From: Gammaproteobacteria bacterium
GTDB lineage: Bacteria; Pseudomonadota; Gammaproteobacteria; Pseudomonadales; Azotimanducaceae
Assembly (NCBI GenBank): GCA_026708185.1
Contig: JAPOVK010000016.1
Location: 62,001-126,000 of the forward strand
Length of the DNA stretch: 64,000 bases
Reading direction: 5' to 3'
Shown here: positions 1 to 11,274 of the stretch, one piece after another
Layout: each line of letters starts with the position of its first letter
How positions within the stretch are numbered: position 1 is the first letter of the stretch
Notes under the pieces: model-generated
Seen by the model: only the letters and a program-made list of their open reading frames with translations
The model's database searches: none
Told to the model about the DNA's origin: nothing
Position numbers and translations under genes: made by a program

Positions 1-37
1 CTGGATGGCGATCAGCACCCACATGGGTTGCGTCCCG

Positions 38-3000
38 CTAGCGGACTTCCGCCACGTCGCCCACGCCCGGCTCCCGCGGACCGCCCATCAGCCGCTCCAG
101 GGCCTTCGCGACGGCTTGCGGCGAGCCCGTGCGGCGTGCGAGAAGCGCATAGAAGGACGGGACGACGAAAAGCGTCAGGAAGGTTGCCAACGTGACGCCG
201 GAGAACACCACGATGCCGAGCACCGTGCGGCTTTCCGAACCCGCTCCGGTCGCCAGGATCAGGGGGATCGAGCCCATCACCGTGGAAATCGTGGTCATGA
301 CGACCGGACGCAGACGGATGCCGGAGGCGTCGATGATGGCGTCCTCGAAGTCGAGGCCCGCGTCGCGCCGCTGGTTGATGAACTCGACGATCAACACGCC
401 GTTTTTCGCCGCGATGCCGATCAGCATGACGACGCCGATCTGGCTGTAGATGTTGATGGTGGACCCCGTGGCATAGAGGCCGATCAGCGCCCCCGTGATC
501 GCCAGCGGCACGGTGACCAGGATCACGAACGGGTGGACGAAGCTCTCGAACTGGGCCGCGAGCACCAGGAATACGATCAGGAGCGCCAAGCCGAACATGA
601 ACGCCAAGCTGCCGCTCGACTCGCGGTATTCCAGCGACTCGCCCTGGTAGTCGATCTGCGCCTGCTCGGGGAACGACTCGCGGACCACCTGTTCGAGGAA
701 GTCGAGGGCATCGCCCAGCGCCGCGCCCGGGGCCAGGCTCGCCGACAGGGTCACCGAGCGCAGCCGGTTGTAGCGGTTCAGCGTGCCGGGCCCGGCACGT
801 TCCTCGACGCGGATCAGGTTCGCCAGGGGCACCAGTTCGCCGGACCCTTCGGACCGCACATAGATGTTGGAGAGATCCTGTGCCGACGCGCGCTGGTCGT
901 CCTTCGCCAGCAGGATCACGTCGTACTCCTCGCCGTCCTTGACGTACGTCGTGATGCGCTGTTCGCTCATCATCGTGGACAGCGTCCGGCCGATGTTCTG
1001 CACCGACACGCCCAGCGCCGCCGCGCGATTCTTGTCGATGCGCACGATCGCCTGCGGCTGCGTCTCCTTGAGATCGCTGTCGAGGCGCACGAGGCCAGGG
1101 AACTCGGCCGCACGGTCGAGGATCACGTCCCGCCATTCAGCGAGCGTGTCGTAGTCCGGCCCGCCAAGCACGAACTGCACCGGCTGGCCGCCGCCGCGCC
1201 GGGACAGACCGGAACGCACGAAGGCGAAGGCGCGCACGCTGGGAATGTTCTGCCAGGCGCCGGTCGCCCGGGCGGCCGCTTCCGCCGTGGTGACGTCGCG
1301 CTCCTGCCACGGCCGCATGGTCACCATGATGACCCCACTGTTGGAGGCATTGCCGCCCCATCCGGGCACGGCCATGACGACGACGTCGGCGATCCCCTCG
1401 TTGACCATCTGCATCGCCGGCATTTCGAGCTTCAGCGCCTCGCCCTTCATGCGTTCGATGCCCATGCCTTCGGCACCGGAGAACATGGCCATGAACGAAC
1501 CTTGATCCTCCTGCGGCGCGTATTCCTGGGGCACGCGCTCAAGCAGCAGGTACGCCGCGCCAAGGGTCAACAAGGCGACGATTACCGAGATCCAGCGGTG
1601 GTGGATGAGCACGCGCAGTACGCGCGCATAGCCGTTGCGCAGTGCCGCGAATCCGGCGTCGATCCACCGCGTCAGGCGGTTCTCCTTCGAAGAAGCCCGC
1701 AGCAGCTTGGAGCACATCACCGGCGTCAGCGACAGCGCCAGCACGCTTGAGAAGACGACGGCCGCGGCAATCGTCACCGCCAGTTCGCTGAAGATGACGC
1801 CGATGTTGTCGGTGAGGAACATGATCGGCGTGAACACCGCTACCAGCACAGCCGTGGTCGCGATCACCGCGAAGGCGACCTGCCGCGAGCCGTTGAAGGC
1901 GGCCACCAACGGCGCCTCGCCCTCTTCGATGCGGCGATGGATGTTCTCCAGGACGACGATGGCGTCGTCCACCACCAAGCCGATGGCGAGCACCAGGGCA
2001 AGCAGTGTGATCAGGTTGACGGTGAAACCGAAAGCGGCGAGCGCGATGAATGCGGACACGAGGCATACCGGGATCGTCACCGCGGGGATCGCCATGGTGC
2101 GGAAGGAGCCCAGGAACGCCAGGATCACGAGGCTGACGAGGACCGTCGTGATGGCGATCGTGCGGTAGACGCCGTTGATGGCCTCGCGGATGAACACCGA
2201 GTCGTCCGAACCGGTGGACAGTTCGATGTGCTCGGGCAGGTTCTCGTTGAGGTCGGCGATCTCCGCCTTGACCTCCTCCAACGTCTCGAGCGTGTTGGCA
2301 GTGGACTGCTTGATGATGCCGATGCTCACTGTCGGCAGGCCGTTGGCCCGGTAGATCGAGCGGTGGTCCTGCGGCGCGAGTTCGACGGTCGACACTTCGC
2401 CGAGCCGCACCAGGTGGCCGTCGTCCCCGCGCACGATGACCAGTTCCCGGAAGTCCGCCGCGCTCTCGAAGCCCCGCGCGATGCGCACCGTGAGTTCCCG
2501 GTCGTTGCTCTCGATGCGACCGGCCGGCAGTTCGATGTTCTCCCGTCTGAGCGCCGCCTCGATGTCGTTGACCGTCAGATTGCGCGCCGCCAACGCGAGG
2601 CGGTCGATCCATATCCGCATCGCCGGACGGGCGCCAAAGACGCTCGCATTGGCGACGCCGGGGATGACCGAAAAACGGTCCGCGATGTAGCGGTCCGTGT
2701 AGTCGGTGAGGTCCATGCGACTCAATTGCGTGCTAACCACGTTGATGTACATCACCGGCCGCGCATCGGAGTCCTGCTTGCGGACCTCGGGCGCGCGGAC
2801 ATCCTCCGGCAGCATGCGATTCACGCGCGAGATGCGGTCGCGGACATCGTTGGCCGCGTTGTCGATGTCGCGGTCGAGGTCGAACTCGATATTGATGAAT
2901 GCGCCGCCGTCGCGGCTCGACGAGCGGATCGACTTGACCCCTTCGATGCCGCTGATCTGATCCTCGATCACGGTGGTGATGCGCGACTCGATGACCGCCG

Positions 3001-3166
3001 CCGACGCGCCCGGATAGGACGTGCTGATCGACACCACCGGCGGCGTGATGTCGGGGTACTCGCGCAGCGGCAGGATACTGAACGACAGCACGCCGAACGC
3101 GACGAGGGTCAGGGCGATCACCGTGGCGAACACGGGGCGCTTCACCGATGTATCAGAGAGCCACAT
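38..3166 (-). CDS. RND multidrug efflux permease (AcrB/MexB-like, HAE1 type)
   Basis: Inner-membrane pump subunit that exports hydrophobic compounds using the proton gradient. The 1042-residue length is normal for the family. The N-terminus (MWLSDTSVKRPVFA) is typical, followed by the first transmembrane segment and a large periplasmic porter domain. The paired acidic residues of TM4 are present in GLVVDDAIVVLENIHRR (near residue 400), where proton relay occurs in AcrB. A second hydrophobic block covers the C-terminal half. The start lies 3 bp after the stop of the adaptor gene upstream, so the two are one operon, and together they imply an outer-membrane TolC partner encoded elsewhere. Substrates cannot be inferred. 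The first 37 bases of the window beyond its stop hold nothing recognisable. Confidence 0.95.
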   Translation of the reverse strand: MWLSDTSVKRPVFATVIALTLVAFGVLSFSILPLREYPDITPPVVSISTSYPGASAAVIESRITTVIEDQISGIEGVKSIRSSSRDGGAFINIEFDLDRDIDNAANDVRDRISRVNRMLPEDVRAPEVRKQDSDARPVMYINVVSTQLSRMDLTDYTDRYIADRFSVIPGVANASVFGARPAMRIWIDRLALAARNLTVNDIEAALRRENIELPAGRIESNDRELTVRIARGFESAADFRELVIVRGDDGHLVRLGEVSTVELAPQDHRSIYRANGLPTVSIGIIKQSTANTLETLEEVKAEIADLNENLPEHIELSTGSDDSVFIREAINGVYRTIAITTVLVSLVILAFLGSFRTMAIPAVTIPVCLVSAFIALAAFGFTVNLITLLALVLAIGLVVDDAIVVLENIHRRIEEGEAPLVAAFNGSRQVAFAVIATTAVLVAVFTPIMFLTDNIGVIFSELAVTIAAAVVFSSVLALSLTPVMCSKLLRASSKENRLTRWIDAGFAALRNGYARVLRVLIHHRWISVIVALLTLGAAYLLLERVPQEYAPQEDQGSFMAMFSGAEGMGIERMKGEALKLEMPAMQMVNEGIADVVVMAVPGWGGNASNSGVIMVTMRPWQERDVTTAEAAARATGAWQNIPSVRAFAFVRSGLSRRGGGQPVQFVLGGPDYDTLAEWRDVILDRAAEFPGLVRLDSDLKETQPQAIVRIDKNRAAALGVSVQNIGRTLSTMMSEQRITTYVKDGEEYDVILLAKDDQRASAQDLSNIYVRSEGSGELVPLANLIRVEERAGPGTLNRYNRLRSVTLSASLAPGAALGDALDFLEQVVRESFPEQAQIDYQGESLEYRESSGSLAFMFGLALLIVFLVLAAQFESFVHPFVILVTVPLAITGALIGLYATGSTINIYSQIGVVMLIGIAAKNGVLIVEFINQRRDAGLDFEDAIIDASGIRLRPVVMTTISTVMGSIPLILATGAGSESRTVLGIVVFSGVTLATFLTLFVVPSFYALLARRTGSPQAVAKALERLMGGPREPGVGDVAEVR

Positions 3167-3169
3167 CCG

Positions 3170-4345
3170 TCAGTCTCCAGGTTGTTCCGCCGGGCGTCCC
3201 CCACGGCGTCCCGGCGGACGCCCGGCGCCGTCGTCGGCCGTGCGCACCGGCACGCCGTTCCGGACTTTGAGGACGCCCTCGCTGATGACCTCCTGGCCCG
3301 GCATCAAGCCCGACCGCGCTTCGGCCCAGCCGTCGCGCCGGATGCCGAGGTCGATGGCGGTCATCGCCGCCCTGCCCTCCTCCACGGTGAACACGAAGGT
3401 CTCGGCGCCGCGCTGCTGCAGAGCGGTCTCCGGAACCATCAGGGCGTCGCGGCTCGAGGTAGTGAGCTTCACCGTCAACAACATGCCTGGCCGCAGCAGC
3501 GCTTCGGGGTTCTCGATATGCGCGCGCACAGGAACCGCCCTCGTGACCGGATTCACACGGGAGCCGATCGTCTTCACCTCGGCTTCGAACTGCCGGCCCG
3601 GGAAGGCCGCACTCTCGGCCGTCAGTTCCAGCCCGGGATGCACCACGCCGAGGTAGACCTCGGGGATCGCGAAGTCGAGCTTGATGATGGACACGTCGTC
3701 CAACGTCGTGATCGGTGTCCCGGGGGTGATGAGGGTTCCGGCGCTCACCTGCCGAAACCCCAAGAGGCCCGTGAACGGCGCCTGGATGAGGCGATCGTCG
3801 AGCCGAGCGACGACGGCTTGGTAGCGCGCCATCGCACCGGACAGGCGAGCGCGCGCCTCGTCGACATCGGAGACGGGAACGCTGCCTTGTTCAAGAAGAT
3901 CCCGCAGGCGGTCGTGCTGCCGGCGCATGTCCCGGACGTTGGCCTCGGCTTCGGCGAGAAGCGCGGTCTGCTCCTCGTTGGTCAGTTCGACCAGCACTGC
4001 GCCTTCTTCGACGAAGTCGCCGTCCTCGAAACGCACCTGGCGGATCGCGTCGGTGACCTTGGCGGTGATGGTGACGGACTCGTTGGCCTGCGCCGTGCCG
4101 ATCGCTTCGACGAGATCGGCGATCGAGCGAACAACCGCAGGCTGGGTCGCGACCAGTGTGGCCGGACGGCCGCCGCCCGGACCGCCCCAAGCACCGCCCG
4201 GGCCGCCCGCACCACCGCCGTCGTCGCCGCAGCCGGCGAGAACGAGGAAAGAGCAAGCTAGTACTCCGAGCGCAGGCCGCACCACACCTCCCAACGAACG
4301 GTGCCGTGTAACTTTACACGCATCGGATCGTTGTTTCCGTCGCAT
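3170..4345 (-). CDS. RND efflux periplasmic adaptor lipoprotein (MFP family)
   Basis: Periplasmic adaptor linking the RND pump to an outer-membrane channel. An N-terminal hydrophobic stretch ends in a lipobox (LVLAGC), so it should be a lipid-anchored inner-membrane lipoprotein. A Gly-rich linker follows, then a split lipoyl/barrel-sandwich domain (VRFEDGDFVEEGAVLVEL and LIQAPFTGLLGFRQVSAG), a short coiled-coil hairpin between them, and beta-barrel and membrane-proximal domains. The start used is ATG, but no ribosome site precedes it. A GTG pair at 4282-4285 preceded by GGGAGG would give a shorter and more usual signal peptide and may be the true start. It is the first gene of the pump operon. 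Confidence 0.92.
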   Translation of the reverse strand: MRRKQRSDACKVTRHRSLGGVVRPALGVLACSFLVLAGCGDDGGGAGGPGGAWGGPGGGRPATLVATQPAVVRSIADLVEAIGTAQANESVTITAKVTDAIRQVRFEDGDFVEEGAVLVELTNEEQTALLAEAEANVRDMRRQHDRLRDLLEQGSVPVSDVDEARARLSGAMARYQAVVARLDDRLIQAPFTGLLGFRQVSAGTLITPGTPITTLDDVSIIKLDFAIPEVYLGVVHPGLELTAESAAFPGRQFEAEVKTIGSRVNPVTRAVPVRAHIENPEALLRPGMLLTVKLTTSSRDALMVPETALQQRGAETFVFTVEEGRAAMTAIDLGIRRDGWAEARSGLMPGQEVISEGVLKVRNGVPVRTADDGAGRPPGRRGGRPAEQPGD

Positions 4346-4605
4346 GGTGGTGCGCGGACGGTGGGCTTAACGTACTTGCCCGCCATGATCCGTCAGTCCG
4401 CTCGTCGGATACGCCTCGCGGCCCACATCTTTGCCTCAGGGATCTCGGTCGGTATCGAGGCCCCGAATCCATGTAACGGCACCGTCCAAGAAGAACCGTT
4501 CGTCGGGAATGTTGCGCACTGGCATCGATGCCTCCTTAGCGAGGCAGCATGGTGGCCGGAAACGGGGACTTCAAGCGCCGCTCGCCGCTTAGTTCCAGGG
4601 CAGCA

Positions 4606-6862
<2,257 letters not shown>

Positions 6863-6888
<26 letters not shown>

Positions 6889-7873
6889 CGTCTGAGACCT
6901 CCATCGGTACGATCGTCAAGCCGGAGTCGCTGGCCTCGTTGGCGAAGCGGGCCACCGCGTCACCGTTCGCGGCAAAGCCGACTCCGGTATCGCCGCCACC
7001 GGCGCCGCAAGGCTTGTAGACCACCCCGCAACGCGTGGCAATCTCGCGCGCCGCTTGGTGGCCAGGGCCGAAAATGCCGATTCGCGCCATACGGTCCATG
7101 CGTTCCAGCACACCCGTATACTCGCTCAAAGCGTCGAGAAACACATCCGCATTTACTGTGCAATCCGCCACTTCCACGGCGGCCTCGATCAGCCGCTCCA
7201 GCGCGGGCGGATTCGCCGCACCTCGCCAAGCATCGAATCTCGCGACCAGCTCAGCGGTTCGCGTACTGGTACCGACGAAGATGAAGGCCTTGTGCACGTC
7301 CGGCAAACGCGACGGGACGATGCGCTGATCCTGGAATCGGATCACGCCGCCCGTTATCGCCGCGGCGACGTCCAAGCCGCTCCCGCCGCCCTGGAAGCAC
7401 TTGTGGATGTCGACCAACGTGCCCAACCCCGGGGCATCGCCCCCGACAACGGAGAACGCGGCCGCGACCGCCGCCACCAGCGCCGCGCTCGAACCGACGC
7501 CGAGCTTGGCACCGTCCAGGTGACACGGCGCCGAGTCGATGCGCACTTCGATGTGCCCGGGTGCCCGGTCTTCGGCGATCACCCGCCGCACGACCCCCGC
7601 GACACTGTCCGCCGGTGCCTGGAACACCTCGTCCCGGGTGAGCGTCTGCTCCGTCTCGAAACCCGTGCTGACGAACCGCCAGCCTCCCCCGTCGCGCGGA
7701 ACCAGGGTGCAGGTCACGCGCCGATCGACCGCGGCGACCAGGGCCGGCGCACCGGCCAGGACGGCGTACTCGCCGCTGAGGACGAGCTTGCCGGGCGCCG
7801 ACGCCTCGACGGCGAAGGCCCTGGCACCCAGTACCGACGAGGCGGGTTCTCCGATGCCGCGCAGCATCGTCAC
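6863..7873 (-). CDS. Phosphomevalonate kinase (GHMP kinase)
   Basis: Predicted to phosphorylate 5-phosphomevalonate to 5-diphosphomevalonate in the cytosol. GHMP kinase motifs in order: SAPGKLVLSGEYAVLAGAPA near the N-terminus, the ATP-binding loop KLGVGSSAALVAA, GGGSGLDVAAAITGGV, and a C-terminal GAGGGDTGVGF. The GEYAVL motif and the GSGLD variant favour phosphomevalonate kinase over mevalonate kinase, and the neighbours complete the pathway. The start is GTG at 7873, with an in-frame ATG two codons later. It lies 104 bp after the decarboxylase gene, and its end overlaps the fused reductase-kinase gene, suggesting translational coupling. Confidence 0.9.
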
Positions 7874-7977
7874 CTAGTAGTCTCGAGAGCGCCAAATGTT
7901 GACAATCGCGTCAAGTCTTCTACGCCGGTGGGAGAATGCGGAGCATTTCTCAATCGCGTCGCCGCCAAGCGACGCGC

Positions 7978-8913
7978 CTAGTCCTCGACCACGCGCGCAC
8001 CGGCCCCGAGACCGACTCGCATCACGCGCTTGACGCCGCTCAGTTCGCGAAGCCGATCCGCGACCGTCGTCGTCGCGGCCGGCAGACAGACCGCCTTCAC
8101 CTGCGGTCCGGCATCGATCGTGAAGAACACCGGGGTGCCGGCGCCGCGCAAACCCCGCACGGCGCGAATCGCGTCGATCGTCCCTGCGTTCCAGTACAGC
8201 AACCCGGGACGCGTCGAGAGCATCAGGGCGTGCAATTTCAGGCAACTGTGCTCCGCGGTGTCCGCCAGGGCTTCGAAGTCGCGAAGACGGATTGCGCGGC
8301 ACGCCTCGTCGAAGTCCGTCGCCGTCGATTGCATCCACGCCCCGTAGAACGGCGACGTGCTGCGAGACCGCTCCATGCCCTCGGTGGACGACACCGCCTT
8401 GACGGCGTCCGACGTGACCGCGATGACGACCTCGAGCGGCCACTCGTCCCGGTCCAGAACAGCCGACGCGCCGGCGTCCGGGTCGAGCGCGACGAAACCA
8501 CCGAACAGCGACCGCGCGGCAGACGCCGACCCGCGACGCGCCCAGGCCGCCCGCGCCGACGGCGACAGGCCAAGGGAGAAGGTCTCGTCCACGGCCGTGA
8601 CCAGGGCTGCGAAACCCGACGCCGACGACGCAAGACCCGCGCCGACGGGAAAGTTGCCGCAACTCGTGATGCGCATCGCGGGCAGCACGAAGCGCTCTCG
8701 CAATGCCGCGATGAGCCCCGCGACCTTGGCGTCCTGGCGCCCCTCGCCGTTGATCTCCAGGCTGTCCTCGGCGGCCGCGTCCACGCGAGTCCGCGTCGTC
8801 AAGCCGTCCAGCGTGATCGACAGCGAAGGCGTCGCCGGTACGTTGCCGTGCCCCGGACGCTTGCCCCAGTACTTGACCAGGGCGATGTTCGGATGGGCGA
8901 CGGCCACCGCCAT
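7978..8913 (-). CDS. mvaD: Diphosphomevalonate decarboxylase
   Basis: Catalyses ATP-dependent decarboxylation of mevalonate diphosphate to isopentenyl diphosphate, the last step of the mevalonate pathway. The N-terminal AHPNIALVKYWGKRPG motif, FPVGAGLASSASGFAAL as the nucleotide-binding loop, and the C-terminal FTIDAGPQVKAVCLP are diagnostic. The length of 311 residues is normal. The ATG lies only three bases after the stop of the upstream amidase, so it is translated as part of the same operon. Together with the two downstream genes it covers every step from HMG-CoA to isopentenyl diphosphate. HMG-CoA synthase and isopentenyl diphosphate isomerase are not in this window. Confidence 0.95.
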   Translation of the reverse strand: MAVAVAHPNIALVKYWGKRPGHGNVPATPSLSITLDGLTTRTRVDAAAEDSLEINGEGRQDAKVAGLIAALRERFVLPAMRITSCGNFPVGAGLASSASGFAALVTAVDETFSLGLSPSARAAWARRGSASAARSLFGGFVALDPDAGASAVLDRDEWPLEVVIAVTSDAVKAVSSTEGMERSRSTSPFYGAWMQSTATDFDEACRAIRLRDFEALADTAEHSCLKLHALMLSTRPGLLYWNAGTIDAIRAVRGLRGAGTPVFFTIDAGPQVKAVCLPAATTTVADRLRELSGVKRVMRVGLGAGARVVED

Positions 8914-8916
8914 GCG

Positions 8917-10380
8917 CTATTCCCCTTGATAGGCTGGCGCCGGCGTGAAGGCGAAGCCGGAATCCTCCAAGAACTGCGCGACGCCGAGCGTCACGAGGTC
9001 GCCGTATTCCGGGCCGATGATCTGGACGCCGATCGGCAACCCGGCGTCGTCCGGGCCGGTCGGGATCACCGTGGCGGGCAGGTAGGCCACACTCGCGAGG
9101 CCTGCCCAGAAGACCTGGTCGAAATAGGACACTTCGGCACCGTTGACGACCACGCGTCGCTCGCCGAAAGGCCGATGATCGTGGGGAAAGGCCGAGGTCG
9201 CCATGATCGGGGCGATCAGGACGTCGAAGCCGCCCCCGGCGGGCTCGAAGAAGCCATGCCATTGCCAGCGCAGGTGGGTGCGCTTCTCGTTGTTGGCGAT
9301 CCAATCCCGGAACCTGGCCACCTGCGAACGCTGAACCGTCGCGCCGATGCTCTGATCCTCGGGATCCAGGGCCGCCGCGCGGCGTTCGACCTCGCGGTAC
9401 CGTTCTTCCGGCAGTCGCGCGGACATCGTCGCTTGCAGCAGGCATTGGTAGACCGTGTGGGAATGCCGCGCATCCACCGGCCGCGCATCGAAATCGACTG
9501 CGGCACCGGCATCCCTAAGGGCCTGTGCCACGGCATCCACCCGAGCCGCCACGGTGTCATCGACACGGGCCATGTCGTCATCCCGCCAAACCGCGACCGA
9601 CAACTCGTCGATCGGCTTCGCCAAGGACTTGAGCTCGAGCCTCGTCCCCTTGGAGGCGATCTCGTCGGGACCGGCCATCACGCGCATGGCGGTCTCGATG
9701 TCGCGCGCCGAGCGCCCCAATGGACCGATCACGGAGATGTCGGAGGGACTCAGGATTCCCGGCATGGCGTGCCCCCGCGGCGGCAACAGGCTCCACGTCG
9801 GCTTGTGCCCGAAGACGCCACAGAAATGCGCGGGGTTGCGGATCGACCCCCCGATGTCTGACCCGGTCTCGAGACCCGTCAGGCCGGCTGCCAGTGCCGC
9901 GGCCGACCCGCCCGACGAGCCGCCCGGAGTGCGCGCGAGATCCCACGGGTTGTTCGTGGTGCCATAGATGTCGTTGTAGCTCTGGAAGTCCGACAGCATC
10001 AGCGGCACGTTGGTCTTGCCGAAGATCACGGCACCAGCGGCTCTCAATCGCCGGATCGCGAGCGCATCCTTGGCCGCGATGTTGTCCTTCTGCTCGGGCA
10101 CGCCCCATGTCGTCGGCGTCCCGGCAATGTCGTAGGACTCCTTGGTGGTCATCGGCACCCCGTGCAGGGGTCCGACGTCGTCCCCCCTAGCAAGCGCCTG
10201 ATCCGCCTCTTCGGCACTTGCGAGCGCCGCCTCGCGCATCTGCACGATGATGGCGTTGAGGTCGGCGTTGAACGCATCCACCCGATCGAAGTACATCTTG
10301 AGCATCTCGACGCAGCCAAATTCGCGCGCCTTGATGCGACGCGCGAGTTCCGTTGCGCTGGCGAATGCCAATCCGGTCAT
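8917..10380 (-). CDS. Amidase (amidase signature family)
   Basis: Predicted amide or aryl-acylamide hydrolase with a Ser-cisSer-Lys triad. The signature is clear: the catalytic Lys in GVPMTTKES, and the Gly/Ser-rich stretch TPGGSSGGSAAALAAG followed by GSDIGGSIRNPA carrying the cis-Ser and nucleophile Ser. At 487 residues it is normal length. The ATG at 10380 was chosen because GGGAGA lies about six bases upstream and family homology begins there; an in-frame extension to 10638 reads through the preceding gene. Start and stop overlap the upstream sensor gene by four bases (ATGA), indicating translational coupling. The substrate is unknown, and its place before the mevalonate genes has no obvious metabolic explanation. 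Confidence 0.92.
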   Translation of the reverse strand: MTGLAFASATELARRIKAREFGCVEMLKMYFDRVDAFNADLNAIIVQMREAALASAEEADQALARGDDVGPLHGVPMTTKESYDIAGTPTTWGVPEQKDNIAAKDALAIRRLRAAGAVIFGKTNVPLMLSDFQSYNDIYGTTNNPWDLARTPGGSSGGSAAALAAGLTGLETGSDIGGSIRNPAHFCGVFGHKPTWSLLPPRGHAMPGILSPSDISVIGPLGRSARDIETAMRVMAGPDEIASKGTRLELKSLAKPIDELSVAVWRDDDMARVDDTVAARVDAVAQALRDAGAAVDFDARPVDARHSHTVYQCLLQATMSARLPEERYREVERRAAALDPEDQSIGATVQRSQVARFRDWIANNEKRTHLRWQWHGFFEPAGGGFDVLIAPIMATSAFPHDHRPFGERRVVVNGAEVSYFDQVFWAGLASVAYLPATVIPTGPDDAGLPIGVQIIGPEYGDLVTLGVAQFLEDSGFAFTPAPAYQGE

Positions 10381-11171
10381 GAAGGGTCTCCCGTTACGGT
10401 GGCCGAGTGCGGATGATCCCGTCCGGCAGGACGGGCCTGGTCCGCGAGCTCGGCGAGATATGAAAACAAGCGTGCGATATGGCCGACCTCGTCGCTTCGC
10501 GCCAGGAGCTTCTCGCGGGCTTGTGCCGTGAGTTCCGGACCCTCTGCTGCAGGCTCGGCGTGCCCGGCCTGCCGCGCGACGTCCACGGTGTAGGCCAGCA
10601 GTCCGCCCATGGGCTTCGCGGCGAGATTGACCAGCCATATGGCGGCGAATACGCCGACGATGAAGATGATGGAGATCAAGTACACCTGCCGTCCTATGGC
10701 GCGCTGGATCTTCAAGGCGATCAGGCCGGTATCCATGCCGACGTGGACGGTGCCGGCCACCCCCGCGAGGATCGGGCTGCCGACCTCGATGAAGTCGCCC
10801 ATACCGGGCAGATTGCGTTCGACGGGCTCAGTTCGCTGGGGATCGTCGGCACGGATTTCCGCCGGGATGCCCGGCACGAAAGTGTGGGCGACGAACTCGC
10901 CCTCCTCGTCGGCGATGTAGATGTACTTGATGCCTTGTATTTCGACGAACTGGTCGATCAGCGACTGCAACGCGGTGAGATTGCGGTTCAGCAGGATGTC
11001 CACGCTGGAATCGGCGATCGTCTTGGCGATGTTGCTTGCGTTGCTCTGGTACTCCTCGGACAGGTGCGTATCGACGGTGTACACCGTCAGGATGGACGTC
11101 GCCAATCCGATGCACCCGAACACCACGAAGATGCCGAACAGCGTCTTCTGAAAGAGCTTCTTGACCTTCAT
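10377..11171 (-). CDS. Membrane sensor-like protein without output domain (Cache/HAMP-type architecture)
   Basis: A 264-residue membrane protein. An N-terminal TM segment (about 10-30) is followed by an extracytoplasmic domain of roughly 140 residues, a second TM around residues 165-190 (VYLISIIFIVGVFAAIWLV), and a cytoplasmic HAMP-like tail. The layout resembles the input half of sensor histidine kinases or chemoreceptors, with a periplasmic helix of the NIAKTIADSSVDILLNRN type, but no kinase, GGDEF or methyl-accepting domain follows. The start at 11171 has a strong GGAGAGGAGG ribosome site. It overlaps the amidase start by four bases and heads the mevalonate operon. Whether it senses a ligand for the operon or is a truncated receptor is not known. 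Confidence 0.75.
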   Translation of the reverse strand: MKVKKLFQKTLFGIFVVFGCIGLATSILTVYTVDTHLSEEYQSNASNIAKTIADSSVDILLNRNLTALQSLIDQFVEIQGIKYIYIADEEGEFVAHTFVPGIPAEIRADDPQRTEPVERNLPGMGDFIEVGSPILAGVAGTVHVGMDTGLIALKIQRAIGRQVYLISIIFIVGVFAAIWLVNLAAKPMGGLLAYTVDVARQAGHAEPAAEGPELTAQAREKLLARSDEVGHIARLFSYLAELADQARPAGRDHPHSATVTGDPS

Positions 11172-11274
11172 CGGGCCTCCTCTCCGGGACGGCGCGGTTC
11201 GCGTACCCCGACGCGCCCTTGCAGGCGCGCTTGGGCTTAGAATAACCCTTGTGGGCCGGAGTCGGAGGCCACAG

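Noticed and set aside
5-1750. Long plus-strand ORF (581 aa) across the RND permease
   Set aside because: It is antisense to a clear AcrB-like gene, is rich in Arg/His/Asp typical of GC-rich antisense frames, and has no motif. The same applies to 1937-4261, 4549-7284 and 7936-9861.
8917-10638. Longer amidase start at 10638
   Set aside because: The added 86 residues read through the overlapping sensor gene. ATG 10380 has a ribosome site and matches family length.
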